Shown here: in pieces, positions 24,916 through 33,855 of the stretch | How the letters are laid out: every line of letters begins with the position of its first letter | Position numbering within the stretch: the first letter of the stretch is position 1 | Source: Streptomyces sp. SirexAA-E | Lineage (GTDB): Bacteria > Actinomycetota > Actinomycetes > Streptomycetales > Streptomycetaceae | Direction of reading: 5' to 3' | Assembly: GCF_000177195.2 (NCBI RefSeq) | Contig: NC_015953.1 | Coordinates: 6,448,001-6,512,000 of the forward strand | DNA length: 64,000 nucleotides | Position numbers and translations under genes: made by a program | The notes under the pieces: model-generated | What the model was told of the DNA's origin: nothing | The model's input: the letters and a program-made list of their open reading frames with translations, nothing else | Databases searched by the model: none

Positions 24916-27900
24916 TTGCGAAAACGATCAAAGAAGGCGTACGCCGTCGTCGCCGCGGCCGCCGTCATCCTGACCGCCGGAATGTCGGGCCCGGCGTCGG
25001 CGGAGACCGGCGGCGCGGACCCGGTGTTCCCGGTCCCCACCGGGGACGGGGGGACGGCCGGCCGCACCGTGCACACGGTGACCCTGATCACCGGCGACCG
25101 GGTCCTCGTGGACTCCCGAGGCCGGGTCGGCGGTGTCCAGCGGGCCGAGGGCCGGGAGAACATACCCTTCTTCACCCAGACCTACGACGGCCGTACCTAC
25201 GTGGTGCCACGTGACGCCCGGCGGTTGATCGCCGACGGCACGCTGGACCGGCGGCTGTTCGACATCACGGGACTCGTCGAACCGGAGAGCCGCAAGGCCT
25301 ACCGGGCCGGACTCAAGGTGATCGTCGGCTACCGGGGATCGGCGGCCACGTCCGCCCGCGCCGAGGTGCGGGCCTCCGACGGCACCACCGTCCGCCGGTC
25401 GCTGTCGGCCCTCGGCGCCGATGCCGTCACCACCACCGACGGCACGGACTCGCTGTGGGACGCCCTGACCCGTCGGCAGGGCGACGGGTCGGTGGCCACG
25501 GCCTCCGGCATCGCGCGGATCTGGCTGGACGGTGTACGGAAGGCGTCGCTCGACCACAGCACCGGACAGATCGGTGCCCCGGCGGCCTGGGCCCGCTCCT
25601 ACGACGGCACCGGTGTGAAGATCGCCGTCGTGGACACCGGCATCGACGCCACCCACCCGGACCTGACGGGCCGTGTGGTGGCGGAGCGCAACTTCAGCGG
25701 TTCCCCCGACGTCAAGGACCGCGTCGGACACGGCACGCACGTGGCCTCCATCGCGGCCGGTTCCGGGACGAAGGACCCCCGGTTCAAAGGCGTGGCGCCC
25801 GGAGCCCGGTTGATCAGCGCCAAGGTGCTGAACGACGAGGGCGTCGGTGACGACTCCGGCATCCTCGCGGGGGTGGACTGGGCCGTCGCCCAGGGCGCCG
25901 ACATCATCAACATGAGCCTGGGCGGGCCCGACACCGAGGGGATCGACCCCTTGGAGGCCCAGGTCAACCAGGTCTCCGCGGAGAAGGGCGTCCTGTTCGC
26001 GGTGGCCTCGGGCAACAGCGGGCCGGGGCGGGGCACGGTCGCGTCGCCGGGCAGCGCCGATGCGGCCCTGACGGTCGGCGCCGTGGACGACGACGACCGG
26101 ATCGCCGACTTCTCCGGCACCGGGCCCCGCATCGGGGACGGCGCCGTCAAGCCCGACATCACCGCGCCGGGCGTGGACATCACGGCGGCCGCGGCGGCAG
26201 GCGCCTCAGGACAGAGCCCTCCCGGGTACCTCACCCAGAGCGGCACCTCGATGGCGACCCCGCACGTCGCGGGCGCCGCCGCCGTCCTCAAGCAGAAGAA
26301 CCCCACCTGGACGGGCGCGCGGATCAAGGCCGCCCTGACGGGCTCGGCCGAGGGCGGCCCCCACTCGGTCTTCCAGCAGGGCGCGGGCCGGCTCGCCGTC
26401 GACCGGGCGATCGACGGGACGGTCGTCTCCGAACCGGTCTCGGTCGGTCTGGACACCCAACGGTGGCCGCACTCCGACGACACGCCCGTCACCGAACAGG
26501 TGACGTACCGCAACAGCGGCACCGCCGACGTGACGCTGGACCTGTCGCTGGAGGCGCCCACCGGCGGAGACGGACAGCCCGCCCCGGCCGGGTTCTTCAC
26601 CCTCGGCGCGCAGCGGCTCACCGTCCCCGCGGGCGGCACCGCCGCCGTTGGCCTGACGGCCGACACCCGGCTCGGCGGCACGGTCGACGGAACCTACTCG
26701 GCCACCGTCGTCGCCTCCCAGGACGGTCGGACCGTGCGTACCCCGGCAGCGGTGGAGCGCGAGGGCGAGTCCTGGGACGTCACCTTCAGGACCATCGGAC
26801 GGGACGGCGCGACCGGTACCAACTGGCAGGCCGACCTGAAGGGTTACCGAGACTCCGCGACGGGCCGGCGGTTCTTCCCGGACCTGTCGTCGGGCTCGGC
26901 CACGGTCCGGCTGCCGCGCGGTACCTACAGCCTCTCCGCCGACATGCTGGTCGACCCCGCGGACCCGGACAAGGGCGTCGATCTGATCAACAACCCCCAG
27001 TTCTCGGTGACCGGACCCACCACGGTCACCCTCGACGCCCGGACCACCCGGCCCGTGACCTTCCGGGTGCCGGACGCGGCCGCCCGCCCCACGCGCGCCG
27101 GAATGATGTACACCCTGGACACACCCGACGCCTTCATCATCGAAGGCGGCGAGTTCGGCAGCTTCGACAACCTGCGTACCGCCTACCAGGGCCCCACGAT
27201 GGGCGAGGGCGTTCTCGCCCAGCAGTGGTCCGCGCACTGGATGCGGGGCACCAGCGAGTACAACGTCCTCACCGGCGGCCCGGTCCGCGAACTGGCCACC
27301 GGTTACAGCAAGACGTACACGGCCGGGGACATGGCCCTGGTGAAGGCGCGGATCGGGTCGTCCGCACCCGGCCGTGAGGGGGCCCTCGCGGCGCACGGCA
27401 TGCTCGACTACGGAGGAGGCGTCGACGCGCCCTTCACCGTGCAGCCGGCGCCGGGAACACGCCGAGTGTACCTGTCCACGGCCGACGGCGCCGCCTGGAA
27501 CGTCGTCGCGGGTGTCCTGGGCGAGGCGGACGAGGCGGGCCACCGGAGCTTCGACTCCGCGTACGCGCTCGACGAGCCGCGGCGATTCGAGGCCGGGGCG
27601 ACGTACACCGAGACCTACAACGCCGGTGTCCTGGGACCGCGGATGAACGCGGACGACGGCATCCTGCGCGACGGGGACGACGTGTACGGCTCGTTCCCGC
27701 TGGTCAGTGACGGTTCGGGCCATTCCGGGTTCGCCGAGTACGCGAGTGCGAGCACCACCATCCACCGTGACGGCGAGCTGTACGTACAGAAGGACGCCGC
27801 CGTCGACCAGGAGCTCTTCACGCTGCCGTCGGAGCCGGCCACGTACACGGTGTCGACGACGATCCACCGGAACCCGACGGTCAACCGCGCCGGGACCCGG

Positions 27901-28251
27901 ATCGACGCCTCGTGGACCTTCGACTCGGCCCGCACCGACAGCCCGACCGCGCTCCCGGCCTCCACGGTCCGCTTCCTGCCGCGGCTCGCCCTGGACTCCA
28001 CCGTCCCGGCGGGCAGCAGGCAGACCGTCCCCGTCGAGGTGCAGGGCGCCGCGGCCGGCGCCGGCCTGAAGACGCTGCGCGTCCTGGTGTCGTACGACGA
28101 CACGACCTGGGTGCCCGTCCCGGTCAGGTCCGGTGCGATCACGGTGAGCGCCCCGGCGAAGGACAGGGCGATCTCGCTGAAGGCCGACGTCACCGACAAG
28201 GCCGACAACAAGTCGACGGTCACGATCCACCAGGCGTTCTTCGGCCGGTGA
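24916..28251 (+). CDS. Large secreted subtilisin-like S8 serine protease
   Basis: A 1111-residue exported protease. After a signal peptide (basic RKRSKK, hydrophobic core, cleavage near GPASAE) comes a propeptide of roughly 180 residues, then the S8 domain with Asp in VVDTGIDATHPDL, His in GHGTHVASIA and Ser in SGTSMATPHVAG (Asn in ASGNSGPG). The last 600 residues are beta-rich, of a kind common in 1100-1250-residue Streptomyces S8 proteases. TTG 24916 is the start: it directly precedes the basic signal-peptide end, and no ATG or GTG gives an intact signal peptide. It probably degrades external proteins. A terminator hairpin follows. Confidence 0.93.
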   Translation: MRKRSKKAYAVVAAAAVILTAGMSGPASAETGGADPVFPVPTGDGGTAGRTVHTVTLITGDRVLVDSRGRVGGVQRAEGRENIPFFTQTYDGRTYVVPRDARRLIADGTLDRRLFDITGLVEPESRKAYRAGLKVIVGYRGSAATSARAEVRASDGTTVRRSLSALGADAVTTTDGTDSLWDALTRRQGDGSVATASGIARIWLDGVRKASLDHSTGQIGAPAAWARSYDGTGVKIAVVDTGIDATHPDLTGRVVAERNFSGSPDVKDRVGHGTHVASIAAGSGTKDPRFKGVAPGARLISAKVLNDEGVGDDSGILAGVDWAVAQGADIINMSLGGPDTEGIDPLEAQVNQVSAEKGVLFAVASGNSGPGRGTVASPGSADAALTVGAVDDDDRIADFSGTGPRIGDGAVKPDITAPGVDITAAAAAGASGQSPPGYLTQSGTSMATPHVAGAAAVLKQKNPTWTGARIKAALTGSAEGGPHSVFQQGAGRLAVDRAIDGTVVSEPVSVGLDTQRWPHSDDTPVTEQVTYRNSGTADVTLDLSLEAPTGGDGQPAPAGFFTLGAQRLTVPAGGTAAVGLTADTRLGGTVDGTYSATVVASQDGRTVRTPAAVEREGESWDVTFRTIGRDGATGTNWQADLKGYRDSATGRRFFPDLSSGSATVRLPRGTYSLSADMLVDPADPDKGVDLINNPQFSVTGPTTVTLDARTTRPVTFRVPDAAARPTRAGMMYTLDTPDAFIIEGGEFGSFDNLRTAYQGPTMGEGVLAQQWSAHWMRGTSEYNVLTGGPVRELATGYSKTYTAGDMALVKARIGSSAPGREGALAAHGMLDYGGGVDAPFTVQPAPGTRRVYLSTADGAAWNVVAGVLGEADEAGHRSFDSAYALDEPRRFEAGATYTETYNAGVLGPRMNADDGILRDGDDVYGSFPLVSDGSGHSGFAEYASASTTIHRDGELYVQKDAAVDQELFTLPSEPATYTVSTTIHRNPTVNRAGTRIDASWTFDSARTDSPTALPASTVRFLPRLALDSTVPAGSRQTVPVEVQGAAAGAGLKTLRVLVSYDDTTWVPVPVRSGAITVSAPAKDRAISLKADVTDKADNKSTVTIHQAFFGR

Positions 28252-28316
28252 CGTGACACGGGGCCGAGGTCCACGCACGACGCGTGACCGGGACACGGCC
28301 CGGTGAGTGGAGGAGA

Positions 28317-28350
28317 GCGGCCCGCCGGAACGCGTGTTCCTGCGGGCCGC
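28317..28350. terminator. Bidirectional terminator
   Basis: GCGGCCCGC (28317-28325) pairs with GCGGGCCGC (28342-28350), with an inner GGAAC/GTTCC stem. It lies between the convergent S8 and lipoprotein genes. Confidence 0.75.
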
Positions 28351-28397
28351 CGCCTTCCCGCGCGGATGAGCACACGCTCCCGCGCCTGCGCCCCGGT

Positions 28398-29057
28398 TCA
28401 GCGTGCCTGGACCGGGACCGCCCGCACGGGGCAGTCGGCCGGGGCGAGGCGCCCTTCCTGCCCGGCCAGGCTCACGGACACGGCGCCCTGCGCACGCGCC
28501 GCGTACGCGGCCGTGCAGACGATCTGGTCCCGGGCGGGGCCGGTCAGCCCCGCCACCCGCAGGCGCAGCGTGACCACGACGGTGCTGCCATCCGTCTCGA
28601 TCCGGTCGACGGCGGATGCCGTTCGGGGCAGCGAGGGAGCGTTGCGGAACCCGGCCCGGCGTTCGGCCGCGTCCGGACCGGCGAGCAGGGCGGTGACGGC
28701 CGCGAGCGGCGAGAGGGACTCGTCCGCGGCCCCACCCGCCGGGGACGAACCGCCGAGGCCGTCCTGTCCGGAGGGCTCGTCCGTGTGGACCGAGCCGTCC
28801 GGCCCGACCGTGCCCGAGCCGCCGTTCGGCCACGGGGTCTCGACGATCCGTGGCACGGGCAGCAGCGCGTCGTCGGGCGAGAAGAAGAACAGCAGCACAC
28901 GCCCCTCGCGCGGAGGGAGCAGATCGGCGACCGCCGGGCCGCCGGCCTCGATCACGTCCGTCTCCTGGATACCGCAGCCCGCGAGCGGGCCGGAGGCGAG
29001 CGCCAGAAGCGCGGCGACCGGGACGGCCCGGCGCCCGGGGAAGGCGGGTCTCCTCAC
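28398..29057 (-). CDS. GerMN-like lipoprotein of a two-component operon
   Basis: The 219-residue product has a lipobox (SGPLAGCGIQ), so it is tethered to the outer face of the membrane. After a short linker come EGRVLLFFFSPDDALLPVPR and SPLAAVTALLAGPDAAER...AGF with a later DRIETDGSTVVVTLRLR, features of a GerMN-type domain as in LpqB. GTG 29057 overlaps the histidine kinase stop by 4 bp, making a regulator-kinase-lipoprotein operon as in afsQ1-Q2-Q3 or mtrA-mtrB-lpqB. It may tune the kinase from outside the cell; that is inferred from those systems. Confidence 0.75.
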   Translation of the reverse strand: MRRPAFPGRRAVPVAALLALASGPLAGCGIQETDVIEAGGPAVADLLPPREGRVLLFFFSPDDALLPVPRIVETPWPNGGSGTVGPDGSVHTDEPSGQDGLGGSSPAGGAADESLSPLAAVTALLAGPDAAERRAGFRNAPSLPRTASAVDRIETDGSTVVVTLRLRVAGLTGPARDQIVCTAAYAARAQGAVSVSLAGQEGRLAPADCPVRAVPVQAR

Positions 29058-30580
29058 GTCGTGGCCCCTGTCCGGTCGCGGCTGTCCGCCGGGCCCGAGC
29101 CGCTCTGCGCGGAGGGACGGCCGTCCGTCTCCCCGCCTGGGGACGCGGGCCCCTCGAACGGCAGCTCCACGGTGAACAGCGCTCCGCCGCCGGGCGGGTT
29201 CTCCGCGCGCACCCTGCCACCGTGCAGATGTACGTTCTCCTCGGTGATCGCCAGCCCGAGGCCGCTGCCCGACGAGCGGGAGCGTGCGGTGTCCGCCTTG
29301 TAGAACCGGTCGAAGATGTGCGGCAGCGCGTCCGGCGCGATCCCGGGGCCGCTGTCGTGCACCTCGGTGATCAGCGCGCCTCCGCGCGCCGACAGCCGCA
29401 CGGTGACCGGTTCGGCGCCGTGGCGCAGGGCGTTGCCGACCAGGTTGGCCACGACGACGTCGAAGCGGCGAGGATCGAGGCGGATACGGAGGCCGTCGGG
29501 CAGCTCTGCGTGGACCCGGCCGAGCCACTGCCTGCCGGACAGGGTGCCGCGCACGGCCTCCGCCGCGTCCACCTCGTCGGTGTTGAGCTCCGCCGCGCGG
29601 GCGTCGAAGCGGGAGATCTCCATCAGATCCTCCACCAGGACGGCCAGTTTGGCGGTCTCGGCGCTGATCAGGCGCACCGCCCGAGCGGTGTCGGGGGAGA
29701 GGGCCCCGGCGTCCTCGTCGACCACGTCCGTGACGGCGAGCATCCCGGCGAGCGGGGTGCGCAGCTCGTGCGAGACGTCCGAGGCGAAGCGCCGGGCCCG
29801 CGTCCCGGCGTCACGCAACTCCTGTACGGAGTCCTCGAGTCGGGCCGCCGACTCGTTGAACGTCCGCGCGAGGTCCGCCATCTCGTCACGGCCGTGCACG
29901 GGGATACGCGTGTCGAACCGGCCCCCGCCCATGGAGTGCGCGGCACGTCGCAGTGCCCGGACGGGGCGGAGCACGCTGCGCGCCGCGAGCAGCGCGGGCA
30001 CCAGGGCCACGGCCAGCCCCGGCAGCGCGCCGTCGCGGGCGGCGGTCACCAGACCGTCGATGTCCACCTCCTCGTTCGTCATGGGCATCACGGCGAAGAG
30101 GACCAGGCCGCTGGGTACGGCGCGGCCGCCGGCGATGATCCGCGTCATCACCGGCATGCCGATCGTCAGATAGGCGCTCCCGTCCTTGACGACCCGCTCG
30201 AAGCTGCCGTGCGGCGAGGTGAGCGCGGCCCGGCGCAGCTCGGCGGTCACGACACCGGAGACGGGCCGGTCGCCCGAGGACGCGCGCAGGGAGCCGTACT
30301 CGGCGAAGACGATCCACGGATGCGGCTTGGCACGCGCCGCGATGTCGTAGAGGTACCACCGCAGCGCATCCGGGTCCAGGGGCAGCTCGGGGACGAACTG
30401 CTCGACCTCCTCGCGGAAGGAGGCGACGGCCGTGTCCTGAGCCCGGACGAGGACCGCGCTGCGCGCCTCCCGATAGGTCAACGCGGCGGTGGTGACGGCG
30501 CTGACGGCGGCCACCAGCAGGAACGCGATCACCAGCCGGGTGCGCAGCCCGAACGCGGCGGCCACTCTCGGCTTCCTCAC
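29054..30580 (-). CDS. Sensor histidine kinase, AfsQ2-like
   Basis: A 508-residue kinase: TM1 (residues 13-36), an extracytoplasmic sensor of about 140 residues, TM2 near 185-202, HAMP, then the H-box RRFASDVSHELRTPLAGM with the phosphorylated His. N (NLVGNALRHGAEP), G1 (HDSGPGIAPDALPHIFDRFY) and G2 (SGSGLGLAI) boxes are complete. GTG 30580 overlaps the response regulator stop by 4 bp, and the end overlaps the lipoprotein gene by 4 bp. It most resembles AfsQ2/CseC-type envelope or nutrient sensors of Streptomyces. Confidence 0.93.
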   Translation of the reverse strand: MRKPRVAAAFGLRTRLVIAFLLVAAVSAVTTAALTYREARSAVLVRAQDTAVASFREEVEQFVPELPLDPDALRWYLYDIAARAKPHPWIVFAEYGSLRASSGDRPVSGVVTAELRRAALTSPHGSFERVVKDGSAYLTIGMPVMTRIIAGGRAVPSGLVLFAVMPMTNEEVDIDGLVTAARDGALPGLAVALVPALLAARSVLRPVRALRRAAHSMGGGRFDTRIPVHGRDEMADLARTFNESAARLEDSVQELRDAGTRARRFASDVSHELRTPLAGMLAVTDVVDEDAGALSPDTARAVRLISAETAKLAVLVEDLMEISRFDARAAELNTDEVDAAEAVRGTLSGRQWLGRVHAELPDGLRIRLDPRRFDVVVANLVGNALRHGAEPVTVRLSARGGALITEVHDSGPGIAPDALPHIFDRFYKADTARSRSSGSGLGLAITEENVHLHGGRVRAENPPGGGALFTVELPFEGPASPGGETDGRPSAQSGSGPADSRDRTGATT

Positions 30581-31263
30581 AGCGGACCGAAGCGGTAGCC
30601 GAGGCCCCGGAGGGTCTGGACGTACCGAGGACTGGCGCAGTCGTCCTCGATCTTGGCGCGCAGCCGGCGCACACAGGCGTCCACCAGGCGGACGTCACTG
30701 TGGTAGCTGTGCTCCCAGACCTCCTCCAGGAGCCGCTGCCTGCTGAAGACCTGTTCCGGTACGGCGGACAGGCACAGCAGCAGTTTCAGTTCGGAGGGCG
30801 CGAGGGGGACCGGGGCGCCCGACCTGAGCACGGTCCAACCGGCGCGGTCGATGCCGAGTTCACCGTGCTGCTCGACGGCGGGCACCGCCGCGCCGGCCGG
30901 CACTTCGACACGGCGCAGCACGGCGCGTATGCGGGCCTCGATGACCTCCGTCCGGGCGGGCTTGACGATGTAGTCGTCCGCTCCCGCCTCCAGGCCGACG
31001 ACGATGTCCACGTCGTCGCCGCGCGCGGTCAGCATGATGATCGGCATCTGGCTGCTCTCGCGTACCCGGCGGCACACCTGGACTCCGCTCATGGCGGGAA
31101 GCATCAGGTCCAGCAGCAGGAGATCGGGGCGAAAGGCGGGCAGCGCCTCCAGCCCGGCCTCGCCGGTCGCGGTGGCGAGGACCTGGTGCCCGCGCCGGCG
31201 CAGTCCGAGCTCGACGCCCTCGCGTGCGGAGAGGTCGTCTTCGACGAGGAGGACGCGGGGCAT
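30577..31263 (-). CDS. OmpR-family response regulator, AfsQ1-like
   Basis: A 228-residue regulator. The receiver has VEDDLSAREG, the phosphorylated Asp in LLLLDLMLPAMSG, and TAR and VKPA for the Thr and Lys switch residues; the winged helix closes with RLVDACVRRLRAKIEDD and TLRGLGYRF. GLEAGADDY and WEHSYHSDVRLVDACV recall AfsQ1 and CseB more than general PhoP. AfsQ1 orthologs are normally divergent from sigQ; here no sigma factor is adjacent, so this is probably a paralog. GGAG precedes ATG 31263. Confidence 0.92.
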   Translation of the reverse strand: MPRVLLVEDDLSAREGVELGLRRRGHQVLATATGEAGLEALPAFRPDLLLLDLMLPAMSGVQVCRRVRESSQMPIIMLTARGDDVDIVVGLEAGADDYIVKPARTEVIEARIRAVLRRVEVPAGAAVPAVEQHGELGIDRAGWTVLRSGAPVPLAPSELKLLLCLSAVPEQVFSRQRLLEEVWEHSYHSDVRLVDACVRRLRAKIEDDCASPRYVQTLRGLGYRFGPL

Positions 31264-31543
31264 GGCGGTGTCTCCGGGGGCATGGGAAGGGGAGGTCGTC
31301 AGGGGTTCGGTGAACGGTCCGGCGGTGGCTCTCCATACTCCCAGGCGGCCGCCGTGTGGTGACAGGCGGTCAGCTGTGCCGGGTGTGCCCGGGGCGCATC
31401 ACGTCGTGCCGCCGAGCCGTGCTTCGACGTACGGCACCCGCTCCCGGGTCAGGGAGCGCGGGCCGGGGAACGGTGAGCCCGTGACAGAGCTGAGAGCACG
31501 GAAACACCCGGTCGACGCTCCTGCGGCAGCCGTCGGCCCGCCG
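31264..31543 (-). other. Promoter region of the two-component operon
   Basis: A 280-bp gap between the DUF6204-like gene and the response regulator. A 7-bp stem hairpin (31439-31458) could end the upstream gene. I could not find a confident promoter or a GTnAC-N6-GTnAC repeat of AfsQ1 type. Confidence 0.35.
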
Positions 31544-31897
31544 TCACGCCGCCCCCGGTCCCCGCCGCCCCTTGTAGTTGACCTTCATCGTGTCCATGTC
31601 GGTCACGGTGGAACGCAGCTCCCCGTGGGGCAGCCCGCGGTCCCGGAGCGCCGTCTCGGCCCGGTCCTCGGCGAGTGCGCCGGCCATCTCGTCGCCGTCC
31701 TCGGGGTCGGACCGCACCACGTACCGGAAGCTGAAGTGCTTCAGGGTGGCGTCGTACGCGAGGGAGCCCTCCTCGGTGAACTGCATGGCGGTGAGCCCGT
31801 GCGCGTCCACCTCGGCGAGCAGGCGCTCCCGGTCCGGGGCGGTCAGACCTTGCCAGGTGCCCCGCACGATCACCCGGTACGTGTGCTGCGTGCTCAT
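31544..31897 (-). CDS. Small conserved protein, DUF6204-like
   Basis: A 117-residue soluble protein starting STQHTYRVIVRGTWQGLT. The pattern (YRVIVRG, LAEVDAHGL, FTEEGSLAYDATLKHFSFRYVV) matches what I recall as DUF6204, found in actinomycetes with no known function. A single compact alpha/beta domain is likely. AGGAC lies 7 nt before ATG 31897. It is divergent from the arginase-like gene across about 150 bp. Confidence 0.65.
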   Translation of the reverse strand: MSTQHTYRVIVRGTWQGLTAPDRERLLAEVDAHGLTAMQFTEEGSLAYDATLKHFSFRYVVRSDPEDGDEMAGALAEDRAETALRDRGLPHGELRSTVTDMDTMKVNYKGRRGPGAA

Positions 31898-32045
31898 CGT
31901 CCTGTCCGTCCTTCTGCTCAGAAGCCGTTGTGGAGGCCGTTCTCGAAACCGCCGGGGAGCTGTCGTCGGAGCCGCCCCCGGGGGCCGCTCCCGAAAACCC
32001 TCACACCGTTGGGGAACGAAGGGTACGACGGCGAGGATGGGACGC

Positions 32046-32942
32046 ATGCGCAATATCGTGGTCATCGACGCCCCGTCCAACCTGGGCCTGCGGCCCCCCG
32101 CCCCCGGAACCGTCCCCGGCTGCTGCAAACTCGCCGGGGCGCTGCGCGAGAGGCGGATCGTTCAGCGGCTCGGCGCCACCGAAGGCGGCGTCGTCGTGCC
32201 TCCGCGCTACGACCTAGGGGACTGGCGGGAGGGCGACGGCGTGTTCAACGCCGCGGCGATCGCCCGCTACACCCGTACGCTCGCCGACCGCGTCGAAACC
32301 CATGTCAGGGCCAACGACTTCCCGCTCGTCCTCGGCGGGGACTGCTCGATCCAGCTCGGCTGCACCCTCGCCCTGCGGCGCATCGGGCGGTACGGGCTCG
32401 CGGCGGTCGACGGTTCCGCCGACTTCCGCCACCCGGGCAACAGCGACCGGATCGGAGCCGCGGGCGGCGAGGAACTGGCGCTGGCCACCGGCCGCGGCCA
32501 GACCGACCTCACCGACCTGGAAGGGCTCGGCCCCTATCTGAGGGACGAGGACGTCCGGCTCTTCGGGATGCGCGACGGCGACGAGGACCGCGCCGAGATG
32601 GCCGCCCTGAAGATCCCCAACGCCACGGTCGGGGAGATCCGCGAGCGGGGCCCGGCCGACCTCGCCCGGGAGGTGGTGCAGAGCCTGGAGGTGCCGGGCC
32701 TCGACGGGTTCTGGGTGCACTTCGACGCCGACGTCCTCGATCCGAGCGTCATGCCGGCCGTGGACAGCCCCGACGACGGCGGCCTGTTCCCCGAGGAGCT
32801 CGCACCGATCCTGCGCACCCTGCTGCGCTCGCCCCGCTGCGTCGGGCTCAACGTCACCATCTACGACCCCGACCTGGACCCCGACGGCACCGCCGGCACC
32901 CTGCTCGCCGACCTCGTGGTGGCGGCCCTTCGTGAGGACTGA
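32046..32942 (+). CDS. Arginase/ureohydrolase-fold protein with altered metal site
   Basis: A 298-residue ureohydrolase-fold protein. Three metal motifs can be aligned: GGDHS is GGDCS here, DAHxD is DGSAD, and the last, FDADVLDPSVMPAV, is intact. Both Mn-binding His residues are therefore replaced (by Cys and Ser), so a normal binuclear Mn arginase activity is unlikely. The N-terminus (VIDAPSNLGLRPPAPG) fits the actinobacterial arginase family group. ATG 32046 has GAGG 9 nt upstream. A TmrB-like gene follows after 21 nt and may be co-transcribed. Confidence 0.8.
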   Translation: MRNIVVIDAPSNLGLRPPAPGTVPGCCKLAGALRERRIVQRLGATEGGVVVPPRYDLGDWREGDGVFNAAAIARYTRTLADRVETHVRANDFPLVLGGDCSIQLGCTLALRRIGRYGLAAVDGSADFRHPGNSDRIGAAGGEELALATGRGQTDLTDLEGLGPYLRDEDVRLFGMRDGDEDRAEMAALKIPNATVGEIRERGPADLAREVVQSLEVPGLDGFWVHFDADVLDPSVMPAVDSPDDGGLFPEELAPILRTLLRSPRCVGLNVTIYDPDLDPDGTAGTLLADLVVAALRED

Positions 32943-32963
32943 CGCGTCCGCTACGTTGCTCCG

Positions 32964-33494
32964 GTGATCATCTGGGTGAACGGCGCCTTCGGCAGCGGCA
33001 AGACGAGGCTCGTGGACGAGCTCCACCGGCGCAGGCCGGACGCCCTGGTCTACGACCCCGAGCAGACCGGGTTCGTCCTGCGGGACATCGTGGAGGTGCC
33101 CACCGGTGACTTCCAGGACCTGCCGCTGTGGCGGAGCCAGGTCGCCGGCATGCTCGTCGACCTGGTGCGCGCCTACGGGCGTCCGGTGCTGGCGCCGATG
33201 ACGCTGGTCGACCCCGGCTACGCCGAGGAGGTCTTCGGGGCACTGGAGGCCGCCGGGGTCGAGGCCCACCACTTCTTCCTGGACGTCCCCGCCCGCACGC
33301 TGGAGGCCCGGCTCGACGCTCGGGTCGTCGTGCCCGGGGACCCCGAGCGCGACGAACTCGCCCGTAGGTGGTGCAAGGCGCAGATCGCCCGCTGCGTGGC
33401 CGCCACCGAGACCCTGCGGCCGGGAACCGTGCGCCTCGACGGCGAGCGGCCCACCGGCGAACTGGCCGACGAGGTGCTGGAGTACCTCGACTGA
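32964..33494 (+). CDS. TmrB-like P-loop ATP-binding protein
   Basis: A 176-residue P-loop protein: IIWVNGAFGSGKTRLVDEL is a Walker A motif in the form seen in TmrB-like proteins, and the C-terminal region (GDPERDELARRWCKAQIARCVAAT) resembles small nucleoside or antibiotic kinases. TmrB of Bacillus gives tunicamycin resistance by ATP-dependent binding; most homologs are uncharacterised. GTG 32964 lies 21 nt after the arginase-like gene. Confidence 0.8.
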   Translation: MIIWVNGAFGSGKTRLVDELHRRRPDALVYDPEQTGFVLRDIVEVPTGDFQDLPLWRSQVAGMLVDLVRAYGRPVLAPMTLVDPGYAEEVFGALEAAGVEAHHFFLDVPARTLEARLDARVVVPGDPERDELARRWCKAQIARCVAATETLRPGTVRLDGERPTGELADEVLEYLD

Positions 33495-33501
33495 GCGGCC
33501 G

Positions 33502-33855
33502 TCAGGCAGAGGTGCTGCGGTCGACGTACTCGAAGACCGAACCGTCCGGATGCAGAGCGATCAGGTTGCGGCCGGCCGGGGTGGGGACGGGCCCGGCGAT
33601 GACCTTCGCCCCCGCCCGGGTCAGCGCCGTGTGGGCCTCCTCCACGTCCTTCACCGCGATGGTCGCCGACACCTTCCGCAGCACCTCGATCTCCGCCTGC
33701 GGCCCGCTCATCAGCAGGAAGCAGCCGATGGCGGCCACCGAGACCCCGCCGCGCTCGAAGCGCAGGGCGGGAGTGCCGGTGAGGCCCTCGTAGAAGGCCA
33801 CCGAGGCCTCCAGGTCGTCGACGCAGATACGCAGCGTGGTTCCCAGGATCTCCAT
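33502..33855 (-). CDS. VOC family protein
   Basis: A 117-residue single-subunit VOC protein (LRICVDDLEASVAFYEGLTG, GPVPTPAGRNLIALHPDGSVFEYVD). No clear ribosome binding site precedes ATG 33855. Instead TAACCT (33863-33868, minus strand) ends 7 nt before it, so a leaderless transcript is possible. It is convergent with the TmrB-like gene (7-bp gap) and divergent from a flavin monooxygenase gene, which may share regulation. Confidence 0.82.
   Translation of the reverse strand: MEILGTTLRICVDDLEASVAFYEGLTGTPALRFERGGVSVAAIGCFLLMSGPQAEIEVLRKVSATIAVKDVEEAHTALTRAGAKVIAGPVPTPAGRNLIALHPDGSVFEYVDRSTSA

Noticed and set aside
26206..29220. Long minus-strand open frame of about 1000 codons opposite the S8 protease
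   Set aside because: It is an antisense frame made by high GC at codon position three; its composition is Arg/Gly-rich with no domain, and it runs across real genes and a terminator.
31264..31543. AfsQ1-type GTnAC-N6-GTnAC operator upstream of the response regulator
   Set aside because: GTCAC half-sites occur but no correctly spaced pair was found.
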